Positions 33,181 to 45,609 of a stretch of 64,000 nt of DNA are shown one piece after another. The DNA lies in the NCBI GenBank assembly GCA_035578175.1, contig JAQMRL010000010.1, positions 36,278,784 through 36,342,783 of the forward strand. Reading direction: 5' to 3'. Under the pieces are notes generated by a model. It was not told where the DNA came from. It was given only the letters and a program-made list of their open reading frames with translations, and searched no databases. Numbering within the stretch: the stretch's first letter is position 1; each line of letters begins with the position of its first letter. Both the position numbers and the translations under genes were made by a program. This DNA comes from Catonia carolina. Lineage: Eukaryota > Arthropoda > Insecta > Hemiptera > Achilidae.

Positions 33181-33475
33181 CCTCTAAACTATGCTCTGTT
33201 GAGAAAAATGCTTTATATAAAAGTTGTAGAATTTTAAATTTCCTATAACTTTGATTATACATACTTTTAGCGTAAAATGTATACTACGACCGCAATCTTA
33301 AATATCCCATTTTTTTATCGATTTTGATGGAAAAAACTAATTGCTGCTAAACTAAGCGTTGTACAAAAATTGTTTGAAATAATATTGTAGGTTTTTTTTT
33401 TAATTTTTTACAACTTTGATTATAAACAATTTTGTCCTAGAATGCATATTAAGGCTGCAATTTAAAAAAAATATT
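33181..33475 (+). repeat. Two tandem units of dispersed-repeat segment
   Basis: Unit 1 (about 33181-33335) and unit 2 (about 33345-33475) share an ordered set: a CTAAACTA.GC segment, AAAGTTGTAGA/ATATTGTAGG, AACTTTGATTATA and TAGAATGCATATTA/AAAATGTATACTA. One unit of the same type occurs at 18185-18310. Confidence 0.55.
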
Positions 33476-33599
33476 TTCTGCAAGAGCACAGCCTCCCCAA
33501 GAATTCCAGCAGACATGGGCGCTTATCACATCTTGTAGAGTAAAAAAATGTAGTAAATGAGGCGATTTTTAAAAAAATCATAAAAGCTGTTATTGAGAA

Positions 33600-33870
33600 A
33601 ATCACATGAATAAACTACCATGTCCGGTTGACCAATTTTGATGAAAATGTTCATGTCAGTCCAGTAGTGTCCCAACTTAAGTTTTAAGTTTCAATTTCGT
33701 ATGATGTTCCATTCTTGAGACATTATTTTATTTACACACTCACATACAAACCAATCGCTAAACACATGTTTTTTGGTTCAGGGGGTCTGAAAATGTGTAT
33801 ATCTGGTAAAAACTCAATATGAAATACTTTCCATTCTCTACATATTCATAAAGGGCAAGAGAAAGAAAAA
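33600..33870 (+). repeat. Dispersed repeat, copy 4
   Basis: It contains CCGGTTGACCAATTTTGATG, AAAATGTTCATGTCAG and GGTTCAGGGGGTCTGAAAAT. It is related to 9090-9300 and to 30400-30740 in inverted orientation. Confidence 0.6.
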
Positions 33871-34559
33871 AAACACTGGTTAGGAGTTTCTAAAATATGC
33901 ATCATATCATTGTGAGCATGAAGATCGATGGAGTTCGCCAGATTGCATTGTCCATGAGCTACTTTTACTATCATCTCACACATACACAAGTACATTTAAA
34001 TGATAAGTGTATATTAATAAATGCCATAAGTTACTGATATATTATGGTTTTGTTTTGAATTCAGATCATTATAAAGTTTACTTTGTTTATTTAGCTCATT
34101 GTAGCATTGCAGGGGAAATGCCACAGCTTCCCTCCCAACCAACCTACAGAATTGTTTAAAACAAGTCATTGTAGGCCAAAAGATTTTCTACATACATTTG
34201 CTTACGCCTTTTGACTGAGTATGATAGTGGCTCTGTGGCATCACCGTGAAAGAATGTAAAATACTTCCCCTTGCGTTCTGTCGCCTGTATGATATTGAAC
34301 TGCGTAGCAGTTAGGTATGGTTCTTCACTGTACTAACTTTTATTTATTATTTTACTGACTCTTACTTTATTTTACTTTTGACTTTTACATTGACTAGGTA
34401 CTCTTTTGACAACAAATTTGTTATTATTACCTATTTTATAACTATTTTTATAGTAAGAATCTAAAGCAAACACAAAAATTTTCACAGTTGAAAATTTCGC
34501 TCGCCTGAATACAAAGAATTATGAAGTGATTTTCATGTAATTATATTCAAAAGATGCGT

Positions 34560-35390
34560 GCATATTATATGAATGAACTGTAATTTTTTTCAGAATTTTT
34601 CGTCGGTACGGATGTTAGATGAAAAAGTTGTTTTGAGAGCGCATTTTGATTTTTGCAATTCTTCTGTTTTACGAGAAACAGTCCGTTTCCAAAGGGTTAA
34701 TTGTCAATTTCCTTGTACAGTCCTTCTCTTTCTCGTAACCTATAGCCTATTGTCTGTCTACTATATTTGGACCCATTTTCTTACGGAGGATCTTTCTCTC
34801 AAATTTCTCTACTTCTCTTAGACCAACCTTTCCAGTTATTATAAGGCACTCACTCACATGTATACACGAGGTTTAATCACAGTATTATAATGCTTAATCT
34901 TGGCTGGTCTTGAGAGTACTTTCTTCTAAAACAAGTGGTAGGTTCCTTGGCGTGCACTGACCATTTTTCTTGTCTGCTGTTGTTCGCTTCCTCTTCACTA
35001 GTTTCTGGTTGTATTATCTCCCCAAGGTACACAAAGTTATAAACTTTTCCAATTTTTCTGTATTGTGTCTTCAAATGACACTATTTTGATGTTCGTTATT
35101 ATTTAATTTTTTTGAAGGCCATCATCTATAGTACTGCTTTTTTGCTTGTTTTTTTAACCCATTGATTTATTAATGTGCTGTTTCCGTGTTCCTAAAAACG
35201 ATTGCTACTTCATCTGCAAAAAGCAAGACATGTTTTTTTTATGCCGTTATTTGATCCTCCAATACGTATTTGGTTTAACAGTTGTTTATTGGCTAGTTCC
35301 ATTTCCCATTCCTGAATAACTATTTCTAGCATGCAGTTAAAAATAACAGGTCAGTCAATTACCCTGCCTAATACTTTTAAATTAAACTCA
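34560..35390 (-). pseudogene. LINE reverse transcriptase relic
   Basis: Minus-strand frames, from high to low coordinates: VIFNCMLEIVIQEWEMELAN, then CLAFADEVAIVF near 35180-35220 (FADD box changed to FADE), FVYLGEIIQPETSEEEANNS at about 34990-35050, VGLREVEKFERKILRKKMGP at about 34770-34825, and a weak KRRIAF-like end near 34600. The motif order equals that of the LINE at 14937-16475, but the copy is heavily shifted and lacks catalysis. Confidence 0.8.
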
Positions 35391-35399
35391 GCACATTTT

Positions 35400-36230
35400 A
35401 ATATCCCGCTCAGGCACGGCATATTTTCATAAGTCATAAAAAATAATTCATCCTTCATTATACACAGTAAATTACAACCCAACATCGTCACTAATGACCA
35501 TTGTAGTTGATGCGACGTTAAATAAATAAAAAAAAATGTCAAACTTTTTGGAGATTGCAAACACCCAATATATTAAAAAAAGAATTTGTACTTTTAACAG
35601 ATTGGGTACCGTGAGATGGGCATGGGTTCTCAGTTGTTCATCCATACAAGCCGTGAGGATCGCTGACGATTCACACGGGTTTGTCCGAACAGGCCGTGAA
35701 TCCATGGTGTTGTGATTCTTTCATCATTACTTTTTGTAGGCCTGCTAAGAGTACACTGAGTTTGTTGCAAGCCTATTAGAACTGGTGTAAAATACATCTT
35801 TATGCAGGCACCATCTGCACGTGGCAAAATTAGTTAGTACTATACATAAACTAAATCTACTGATACTTCGTTTATGTTCATTCGTGTAATTGTAATCTTG
35901 TTTTCATCTTCATTAGTGATTAATGAATGTTTGTAATAATATTGTAAATTATTTATAATACTGCTTATTTGTTCATATTGGTGTTTATTTTTTAACTACT
36001 ACTGTAAGTGAGGATCACATGCGATACATGGGCCTGTTCCGAGAATATTTTTTCTGGTGGGATATTAGGATCATAGGTGTTCCTCACTACTTTTTTATTT
36101 ATCTGATATTGTACTTACATTTTACTATTATATACTCAATATATGATATTACTGATCATATTTTGCAATTTTTCTGTGCAGCCCATGGTGAAAGTATATT
36201 AATTACGATGTGGCCTGTGCAGAAGGCTTA
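35400..36230. other. Intergenic, nothing recognised
   Basis: Short frames only; no domain or repeat assigned. Confidence 0.35.
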
Positions 36231-36233
36231 CCC

Positions 36234-36859
36234 TTAGGCCGCTCTCACACCAGTGAAACTCGACTCGACGTCTGATGCGAGTCATACCCTTATATTTGTA
36301 TGTTCGCCCTCCCACCAGTACGACCTCGATGCAATCTCAATTGAACTGATCGCATGCAATTCAGCTTGTCCAACATCTGCTCGACCAGTCGCGTATAATC
36401 GTGGCAGATGAAACAGCCAACATATCCTTTGTGCTTGAAGTTGAAAAGTATCCATGTCTGTACAATTTTATTTGATAGAATATTCCAGACAAGACATTAC
36501 CTTTATTTTGGCATCCGATAAAGACTTTTAATTTATTTTCATCACAGGAGAGTTCCTGGGCACACACATACGCTCCTCTATTACGATTATTACTTACATA
36601 CGGTGATATCCAACAGCTGCAGTTTTTTTCTGGTTTCTTCTTAAATAGTAATAAGAAATGACGTCTTCTTCGCAATATAAAACGTTTCTTAAAATGTCAC
36701 TTGACATTTTGCAAACTGCTCGTGGATTCGAAGAAAAGGTTGAACAGTTGCATCGAGGTCGAGTCTCATCGATGTGCGAACATGCACGACGCGACTCATT
36801 TTTCGGTTGTCATTTTAATCGCATCAAGGTCAAGTTTCACCGGTGTGAGAGCGGCCTCA
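36234..36859. mobile_element. PIF/Harbinger-type element (deleted)
   Basis: The inverted ends begin GGCCGCTCTCACACCAGTGA at 36237, with the reverse complement of the right end GGCCGCTCTCACACCGGTGA ending at 36856. Similarity continues for about 40 bases. Three-base flanks are TTA (36234-36236) and TCA (36857-36859), near the TWA target of Harbinger elements. Inside, the minus strand carries a fragment with the N-terminal character of the Harbinger transposase. Confidence 0.75.
36361..36675 (-). pseudogene. Harbinger transposase N-terminal fragment
   Basis: The minus-strand frame starts MRRRRHFLLLFKKK. It contains CSCWISPYVSNNRNRGAYVC followed by AQELSCDENKLKVFIG. The W..P....R..GAY...QEL..D pattern is the usual start of HARBI1-like transposases (RRFWVRP...RG.Y..L..EL). 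The frame then shifts, and the DDE catalytic part is absent within the 620-bp element. Confidence 0.55.
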
Positions 36860-38370
36860 TACATTGTGGCAGCCAACCTGTTAAGGAATGAAGGACATAA
36901 ATCAACTGATATAATTTGATACATTCCAATAACTTCTGAAATTTTTCTAATGATTAAAAAAAATACAAACAAATTTCAGGATACGATGTATATATATTTA
37001 TCTTATACAATATTGAATGATCACAATGTTCAAGACTAATTTCATACATCAATTTTTTTAATAACCTTTCACAACATGTATTTTTATTGTAAATATGATT
37101 ACCGCATGCTTTTAATAATAAAATAATTAATTTAAAAAATAAAATCCAGATCTATAATTGTTTTCTTTTTCTAATACATAATAACTTCAAAATTAATATT
37201 TTTAATATATTAATATTGTTTATTTTGAATAGGTTATTATTATAGTATGTATGGTATTCTAATGAAACAACCATTTCAAGTTTGAAAACATTCATCAACA
37301 ATAAAATCTAATTATAATACAATTATATAATTATTATAATAATAGTAAATATAGGATGACATCACAATGGTTTTACTAATTATTAAATATTAATAATAAT
37401 TATAATGTATTTATATTACACAACGATTTAATACTTACAATTTTATAATGACTACAGCATTTTAACTTTTTTGTTTTTTATTATAAATTGTTTATAATGC
37501 TTCTCAATATTAAAGAGATAATTGAAAATAAAAATAAAACAAATATTCCTTCTTTTTTGGTGTTTTAAGTAAAAACATAAATATTTACAAATTTACATGA
37601 ATTTTCGATTAATAAAATTTTTTACTACCACAGAATATGTACTGAATAAATGAATCAAAATTCATTAAATCTATTTACTTACGTTTCATAACCTGTATGA
37701 AACAACTAATTTAAATAATTTACACTATTTAAAAACCAATAAATTTAAACAAAAAAAATAATACATAACATCAGCATGTAAAACTAAATGAAAAATTGAA
37801 TTGAAGCTTTTTTAAAAAAAAAATGAATTTAATTTTTACACAAATATACAAAAATACATGATTATGATATGAAGATAATAATTCAATTAACATCTGCTCT
37901 ATCTTATCTAGTTAAATTATAATCGAGAAAACGAAACAATAAAATAAGTACTACAAACCTTTTCTAAAGGTTATTTCTTAAGTTGTTTACGTATTAAATA
38001 CAAATAACTTAAGAAATAAAACAATATTAAGAAATTTATTATCTTACAAAATTGTGTAAAGTTTTAAATATTTTATTTCTGATATGACTAGGATTTACGT
38101 TTGATAATTTATTTAAAATATCTATAATTATCGGTCAACACTACTACAACAAAATAAAGCTAACTGAATTGACTTAGTAATTTATAACACGTACACAATG
38201 GCAAATAGGGGTAGGTTGAAAATAAGATATCCACACTAAATTAAAAATATGTACATGAATAACAATATTTAAAAAATCCATTCAAAATAAATAATAGTAG
38301 AACCTCCGTTAATCAAACCTAGCCTTTGTTTTACAATAACTAGGCTACTCTGTACATAATATAATTTTGC
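36860..38370. other. Very AT-rich, nothing recognised
   Basis: Long A/T-rich sequence with no ORF or repeat. It marks the start of the roughly 22-kb AT-rich stretch that ends at the exon near 59600. Confidence 0.5.
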
Positions 38371-38373
38371 CTA

Positions 38374-38445
38374 AGGTCCTGAATTCGATTCCTGGTCAGA
38401 TCTGACATTTTTTGTCATCTTCCATTCTTCATTAAAATTTATGCA
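38374..38445 (+). repeat. tRNA-derived SINE fragment
   Basis: GAATTCGATTCCTGGTCAGA followed by TCTGACATTTTTTGTCATCT corresponds to box B and the head-body junction of the SINE family. Confidence 0.55.
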
Positions 38446-38563
38446 AAACAGCTGAACATTAAATGCTGAATATAATATTGAAATAGTTTTGTATCATATT
38501 TTGTGCAGCTCTCCCAAGATCTGATTACTTAGATATAAAAACAATTACACAAGATCTGAATAT

Positions 38564-38592
38564 TCCCTCTCTCTCTCTCTCTCTCTTTCTCT
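38564..38592. repeat. (CT)n microsatellite
   Basis: About 14 CT units with one T interruption. Confidence 0.9.
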
Positions 38593-38752
38593 GGCTTGCG
38601 CTCATAATTTAATAATATGAATGGTCTTCAATAAATAACTATACAGATTCTTGTACACTGAGTTGCTTTGTAGAAAATTCTGTACCTATAAGCGTTCTCA
38701 AACTATGTTAGAATATACTGTTGAAAATTGGAGCTTTTATGATTACTCCAGG

Positions 38753-38905
38753 GTAAAGTCACAGGACGAAGAAGAATATCCTGGATGACAAACCTTAGGA
38801 CATAGTTTGACAAGAGTTCGGCAAAACTGTTCAGAATTTTAACGAATAAGGTGAAGATAGTGATTTGACCATTTGTAGCACCAAACGATAGTGATTTTTT
38901 TACTG
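38753..38905 (+). pseudogene. LINE 3'-end relic, GRRRISWMTNLR family
   Basis: It encodes GKVTGRRRISWMTNLRT, a stop, then FDKSSAKLFRILTNKVKIVI. It is the same C-terminal signature as 29165-29355 but more decayed. Confidence 0.65.
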
Positions 38906-39585
38906 TAAGAATGCATTATAACCTAAAAATGCTGAAAAATTGAGATGACTGGTTGTTACATCAAGGTCTTCAATTACAATATAATAATTGTCCTCCATAT
39001 GGGTTGCTACTACGAAATGACTGTACTATAGTGCTCACCTTGAAAGAAGTCCGTTGTGAAGACAACTTGCCCAACAACCAAATCAATAAAATTTTCTAGT
39101 TACATCAGAAATTAATTTTTGTTTTATTTGTAGTTTATAAATGGAAGAGTTTACTATACTTGCCAAACAACTGTTGTAAAACTACATAGTTTAGTAAAAT
39201 TTTAATGTTCATGTGGAGCCAAAAAAGGGTTTTTTAAATGGCCACCATATTAAAACGGAAAATGAGATTTTAAATTCACATTGCAGAAAAAACTGCAATC
39301 TTTGACATACTTAAACCCCAATTTTTTATGTAAAGCCTGGATAAAGTTACAGACGTTTAAAAAGCACACTGACAGAAAATCGGCTAAGAACTGGGTACTT
39401 TTTATGCCCAATTGCTGTATCTTTGACAGATTTTTAAATGAAAAAATTTATGTTAAACAATTAACGCAGGAAAAAACGGACTTTAATTACTGTAGCGTTG
39501 AAATTTTTCAGTTCAGTCCTTTATGAAATAGAACTCTTTAAACACCATGGACTTCTTTCATGGCGGGCACTATAGTGATCTTATT

Positions 39586-39768
39586 TTTATTTATTTATTT
39601 TTTTGGTTTAACGTCCGACTGTTCTGCAATTACTGCTAATGCAGACGGTGAAGGATGAAATTACTTTTTTGTAATGTATGAAAAAATGCCGTGCCTGAAT
39701 GGGATTCGAACCCAAGACCGCATGATGAGAGGCGAGCACTACAAACTATGCCAATGCGGCTGGCATAG
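39586..39768 (-). repeat. tRNA-derived SINE, near full length
   Basis: The minus strand from 39768 has GCCGCATTGGCATAGTTTGT (box A) and GGTTCGAATCCC (box B). The body's plus-strand reading is AACGTCCGACTGTTCTGCAA then TTACTGCTAATGCAGACGG. A T-rich run lies at 39586-39604. Confidence 0.75.
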
Positions 39769-39824
39769 TGATCTTAGTCAACCAAACTCAATGTATGAGG
39801 GAATGCAACAACTTGTAAAGATGT

Positions 39825-40470
39825 CAGATTAATTGAAGTCCCATAGCTGAGCGAGTGAGAGGGAGATATGTAGCATTACTACGCATGCGCCTAAAGGTCT
39901 TCATCGTTATAATCCAGAACTGAAAACATTCCACAGTCGTTATCTTGGCCTGTGTTACTGTGTATGAGTATATTTGTGATCGTTCTTTTTATATTGTACA
40001 CTGTTCTCTCGTGAAAATAATCATTCGATCGGTATTTGTTGTGGGACTCTGATTTCTTACTACATATAATTTTAAATGAAATTGAGATTTTGCGGTGCAT
40101 TTTACGTGGCATAAAAATAATATCTACTGATGTAAGTGTTCGTAAATGAGGGCAAACAATCCGTAGTGAAGAAAGAAATCTGATATTACATGTATTAAAG
40201 TGCTGTGCGGAGGAAGCTAATTTAAATAGACTTAATGTCCCTATTAATAAACCAGTAGAACTTCAAAATATTGTAAAACATCCCGAAAAACAATGCAAAG
40301 GATAAAGAAAGAAGAATAAGACTGCTTGTTAGTTTACTGCATGCATAAACGCTTGCTCACAACAAACAGTAAAATTATAGAATGTTATTGGAATGGTGCA
40401 TATGGCTTGTGCGTGTGAGAGTGTTATCCATTCTCTCACTCCCACGGCTAGGGGACTTCAATTCATCTGA
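39825..40470. mobile_element. Decayed DNA transposon with 40-bp inverted ends
   Basis: The left end CAGATTAATTGAAGTCCCAT (39826 on) and the reverse complement of the right end CAGATGAATTGAAGTCCCCT (ending near 40469) are followed by similar AGTGAGAG segments. Inside, on the plus strand at about 40140-40330, frames read QTIRSEERNLILHVLKCCAE then INKPVELQNIV. This resembles the N-terminus of Tc-like transposases in arthropods (SEARxIIxNVxxY...). No full transposase remains and the target duplication is unclear. Confidence 0.55.
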
Positions 40471-40474
40471 ATAG

Positions 40475-41540
40475 TGTTAGTAAAACAGATCAGGTTTCCT
40501 GATTAATGCAGATTTGTTTGGTTTACATTCCTGACCAATATTAATTAATAATGAGTTTACTAGAACAACTGTTGTAATTAATTAATTAAATGATTATTTA
40601 ATAATAAAAAATACACTAAGAATTAATGGCAGTGTTTTCTTTTATAACCAAAAATTAAAAAAATAAATGAAAATGATATATGTAACTTAATACATACAAA
40701 GTATAGAACGATGAAGAACTTTTTGGTGGTATTAAGATGATTAAATAAAAAATAAAAAGAGAAGCATTATAAATCTAATCAGATCACAATTGCTTTTTTA
40801 TAAGTTTAATTAAATAACTCATTTGGTTCATTATATTAATTCTTAAAGGCAGAATTACCCGCATTAGATGACACAATATTAATCATAATACATGATGACA
40901 CAACTACTAACAATAATACATTTATTTATGTATACGTAATTAAATATATGATTAAAATATATACACAGGACAGAATATATTTTGGACAATAATATTTTCT
41001 TAAAATTATGATTGATTTTTTTCCAAACATATTTAACATAAATGCCAAATTTGTTTTTAAAATTTAAATATACATAAATATTCTTAAATGTTTTATTTTT
41101 AATAAAGTACTGTTTTATTATATTGTATAATACACAGTAATATTTAATAGTAATACAATATACACAACAATTAAATTTTTTTATTATAAAATTTTCAAAC
41201 TATCACCTGTTAATCTAAATATTTAAAGTCCTTCCTATCGATTTTTATATTTATTTAAGTATTGTATAATTTTTTTTTGTAAAAATCTATGAAAATACAG
41301 AGGTGTGGTAGTGAAGTGTTATGTATTTGAGATTGGTATTACATTGTAGATGGAGGAACTAATGTATGTGCAGTGGTTTGTTTATACACATCGTTGTTAA
41401 ATGTCATGTCAAGTTTTTCAAAAAAACAATGGAGGATATTTTTTGCCAAAATTCAGTATATTTATATACAGTTAAACAATTTAATAATTGATTTAAAGAG
41501 AAAATTCAAATGGCGCTGCTAGCAGAAGTAACAAAAAATA
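40475..41540. other. Very AT-rich, nothing recognised
   Basis: No coding frame or repeat structure seen. Confidence 0.45.
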
Positions 41541-41549
41541 AACGTTTAA

Positions 41550-42085
41550 TAGATTTAATAACTCAACACTTCTTTGTTCACAACACATAGATTGCAACCA
41601 ATATTCAACATGGTTGACAAGAGAGTTGTCCCATTTTGCCCAACAAAACTAAAAAATGATTTAAAATTTTTAGAACGAGAGGAACTGTGAGATCTGAAAC
41701 AACTCACGGAGATGTTTGGACTGTCAGAACACCCAGGAACATCAAAACAGTTCAACAGGCTGCGAAGACCAGCCCTTGCAATTCAGTAACACATGCTCAT
41801 GCTTTGTCAGACAGATCAGTTTGCCAAATTTTGCAATAAGACCTTTATTCTCATCCAAACAAAATCATATTTGTTCAAAAACTGAAGAAAAATTACTACG
41901 TACATCAGTTTATGTTTGCAGAATACTTGACCATCAATGGCTCTATGGCTACTGAAATGGTATCCAGTAATATTTGTATATAATCCATTACACTTACACC
42001 AGTTCCCCCACCCACAATTATGTAATAACTGTCTCAAATGCATAATTCCTTGCCGGACCCTGTATAGCAATTCCATCATATAAAT
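41550..42085 (+). pseudogene. Tc-like (DDE_3) transposase N-terminal relic
   Basis: One plus-strand frame reads GDVWTVRTPRNIKTVQQAAK, then NSVTHAHALSDRSVCQIL, a stop, DLYSHPNKIIFVQKLKKN and FMFAEYL. This follows the family pattern VRTPENIxxVxxA...S...A..LGxSxxSVxRILxxDLxxHPYKIQxxQxLxxxD. Upstream (41555-41660) ITQHFFVHNT and FRTRGTVRSE fit the same N-terminus with a shift. The catalytic domain is essentially missing. Confidence 0.7.
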
Positions 42086-42089
42086 TAAA

Positions 42090-43838
42090 TTTTTTATAAG
42101 ACAATAACCAAGCTAAAACAAAGTAATAAAATGTAAGTATATACATTAATTAAGTACATATAATTGCAAATCTAAAAAAAAATTCAGAAAGTTCTAGTAT
42201 GAAGAATTACCAATTGTGCGCTTATAAAGAATGAAGGAAATATAAATGTAATACTTTTAAAAAAATGAAATCTAGACAATGTTTGTTACAAACAACTATA
42301 AAACAATTTGGAGAAGTAAGTGCAGTATTAACAGGTTAAAAATGTAAAGAAAAAGAAATGGGAAGGCAATTACTATCCTGTATTAAAACTATAATATAAA
42401 TTGTGAGCCAGAATCTTAAAAGGGGCCTCTTATTACATTTTTTTTATTAATATTTTAAAATTTAGCAATAAATTCTAAAGAAAAATTAGATACCAAATTT
42501 AGATTTTTATCTCAAAATTTATGTAAATTGCAGCAGCTTGAATACTTTTTATATAAAATACAAGGTGTTAAGAGTTAACACATTTTAAACTTCTGCAATA
42601 TTACTCTCTTTAAATTGAATATAAACAAGAAACAAGTTATATCTACATAAAAATAACTTTACGAATGCCTTTTTTTTCAAATGGTACATATTATTTTTTA
42701 AACCATCGTCATTTGACATTGCTAAACTTTTTTTGAACGGGATGCCTTAGCATCTTTAGTGTTTCTGCAACTGGGTCCAACTCCAGGACACAGAAAGTTT
42801 CAGCATTACTCTTTTTAAAAAATCATGATTTTTTCGAATAGAAATTCCTTTTTATTGCAATCATAACTGCTGGAGTAATTACATTTCAAATCCAACAGGA
42901 TTACAACTAATAATCAACAAAAAAAACCTGAATAACTTGACCAACTCATTTTCCTAATGCTGAAAATTTTACTTTTCTTATAAGAGGTTCCTTTGCCTCA
43001 CAAGTAGCAATTGCCAATACTCCTTTGCATTTTCAAACTTCTAAAACTGCACTCGCTTCCCCTTTAAATGTTTTTTATGGTTTGAAACAAACTCTACCAC
43101 TATAACTACTTATCAAATAATGTCAAACTGAAATCTAAATAAAGAAATAAAACTTTATATTAATTTTATACAAAAAATAATACAATACTTTGAAAATTTT
43201 GTTTTACAAAATCGACTTCAAAGAAGTATTCAGAATCTACTAAACGACCACATGTAACATATTACAATCTATTTAAAATTTTATTAACAATTTAATATCT
43301 ACATTGTTTCACATAAAAAATACATACAATATATTCATGTATATACAAAAATTTATATAATATGAAATTAAACTGATACACAAAAATATCTGACGTAAAT
43401 ACAATATTTAAATACTCTTAAATTAATATTTAACAACACTATTATGTACAACGAAAACAAATGCACAAATACAGAAAAATTCCACATTCCGTTATTTATA
43501 TACTTCCAACAGTTGAGTTCAACATTCATTACAGCTGGGTCACTTGGAAGGCCAAAGAGCAACCTTTATTATATTTAAAACCTCTTACAAGGTCATATTT
43601 CATCTTTCTAACTAATACAAAATTATCGTTTAAAATGATAACTGTAAAACTCGTTGAAAACTACTTTTAAAAAACAACTCATCTGAATTACATACTATTT
43701 TCTTCTTCAGTACAAGAAAAATTAAACATTATAATAATAAAAAAATTACTATCTGGTTCTTCCTGCAAATACTGTTTGTAATTTTTAAATCTATTTAAAA
43801 AGGTACAAAATTACAATGGTTTGGACATTAATGGTAAA
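42090..43838. other. AT-rich, nothing recognised
   Basis: Only short AT-rich frames. No motif could be supported on either strand. Confidence 0.45.
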
Positions 43839-43841
43839 CAG

Positions 43842-43930
43842 AAGATGAAGAATGGCCTGACCAGGATCAAACCCAGAACTCATGGCATAAAAGTCAGTTG
43901 TGCTGATCACTTCACCAACAGGTGGGCCAA
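43842..43930 (-). repeat. tRNA-derived SINE head
   Basis: The minus strand begins GGCCCACCTGTTGGTGAAGT, has a GACTTTTATGCC loop and GGGTTTGATCCTGGTCAGGC (box B). The body is absent. Confidence 0.65.
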
Positions 43931-44352
43931 AAATAGAAATTTAATAACTTGACAATAAAAAATATTTCATTCGATTTTTAAATAAAAACAGTACATAAAA
44001 TTACTATAAATTGTTGTTACATAGCAGAAACAGGTCCTGTTATTTCAATCCCTTAATACTTCTGCATGTCTTTGTATAGTGATAAAAAAAATTATTTAAA
44101 ACAAATTTTCCTGCCAAATACAATCCTAGTACCATGATACAAATATTGATAGAAAACCCAAAAATGCTTCTGAAAGTCGCAAAGAAATGTTTGAGGTTAT
44201 ATTTTATATGCATAATACTCGTATAAAAAAAACGAATTCACAAATTTTGTTTTCATTTTCTACAAAATTATCATTAACTTGATGAATAATTTTTGGATAC
44301 TTTTAGAATTTATACTATAGAACTTCAATTTCAATCATTCAGTCAAGAAACC

Positions 44353-44507
44353 AGGCCCGTTGATGTAGTGGTCGGCGCAACTGACATCTGTGCCCGGAGT
44401 TCAAGGTTTGATGTTTTTTTATTACTCGGTTTCATAAATGCTTCATCATCTGCATTACCCTTAAAGTGCAAAACAGTTGGCCGTAAAACATAAAATCAAC
44501 CAAAAAA
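44353..44507 (+). repeat. tRNA-derived SINE, near full length
   Basis: GGCCCGTTGATGTAGTGG (box A) is followed by CCGGAGTTCAAGGTTTGATG (box B). The body contains CATCATCTGCATTACCC and CAAAACAGTTGGCCGTAAAA, which also appear after the split copy at 55418. Confidence 0.75.
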
Positions 44508-45294
44508 CATACACAAAATTTCTTAAAAAATTAAAAGTAGCAATAAAATGTAAATTTGAGGCAGACTGACGAGTCAATGTACAGCAAACAGATTATTAAG
44601 GGATTTACTTATGGGTACATAAATCTGCCTCCTAACAAAAACTGCATTTTGAGAAAACATGTATCACTTAAATTTTATTTTAAATCACAAGAAAATATTT
44701 TTATAATAGAAAGCAGTCAAAATTAAGACCAAAAAAAGAAAAAAAACACACAGTAACAACCTTTAAAAACATGCTATTTGATTCAAAATTTCAACATCTG
44801 AGTAAAAAATATTTGATTACATATTCAAATACTTTGTGAAATACCAAAAAGTTAATAGTTTTTATAAAACAAAAAACCTGGCCTCATAGTATTGCATGAT
44901 TAATTAATTTCTCCTCTTCATTGTTTTAAAATTATCCTTAACAACTTAATAATTAAGTTTTATTAAGTATAAGTATTTATATTATTAACTACTTTAAAAT
45001 TATAAAACTACTCACATTAAAGTGTTGGCACAAATTTTATATTACATGAATAATATATTCATGTCCGTTTATTAGACACTACAAAAAAATGTTGTAAAAA
45101 ATAAGTAAGAAACTTTGGCATATCAATGACTAGAATTTACATTAAAATTTGCAGAAGTCTTTTGTAAAAAGTTTCAAATTTTATCATATTTAAAAAAATA
45201 AGTACTGCTACTAAATATAAAATTTAAAGTATTTTTTTAAATGCTGAAAAAAATTATCGAAATTTGTGTATAAAAATGATGGCTACACAAAAAC

Positions 45295-45435
45295 CATTAT
45301 CATCATCATCATCATCTTCATCTGGGTATCCTTCCAGCAGGCCGGGTAGGATTTGAGTGGACAATATGCCTCCATCTATCTCTATCTTGATATACCTTTT
45401 GTATTCTGATATCCTGTAGTGTCATTCCTTTTGTT
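45295..45435 (-). pseudogene. LINE 3'-terminal fragment with (GAT)n tail
   Basis: The minus strand reads QDRDRWRHIVHSNPTRPAGR, the closing residues of many insect LINE ORFs, followed by a GATGATGATGATGATGAT tail (plus strand TCATCATCATCATC, 45300-45318). Confidence 0.6.
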
Positions 45436-45555
45436 AGGAATGACAAAAAAAAAACTTTTTTCGCGCAGCTTCGCGCGCGAAGCATATATAATCAATTTTT
45501 TTTAAATAAATATGTAACAGAAATTATGTAGCTGCTAGTAGACTGTATACCCCCA

Positions 45556-45562
<7 letters not shown>

Positions 45563-45589
<27 letters not shown>

Positions 45590-45606
45590 GCACGCACACA
45601 CACACA
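45563..45606. repeat. (CA)n microsatellite
   Basis: About 20 CA units, interrupted by CG twice. Confidence 0.95.
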
Positions 45607-45609
45607 ACT

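Noticed and set aside
34573..34821. 82-codon plus-strand frame
   Set aside because: Antisense shadow of a LINE relic whose minus-strand residues match the RT C-terminal domain.
36241..36870. Host gene with GC-rich CpG promoter
   Set aside because: The GC-rich segments are the inverted ends of a Harbinger-type element.
36658..36919. Plus-strand frames in the Harbinger element
   Set aside because: They overlap the right inverted end, and no domain is seen.
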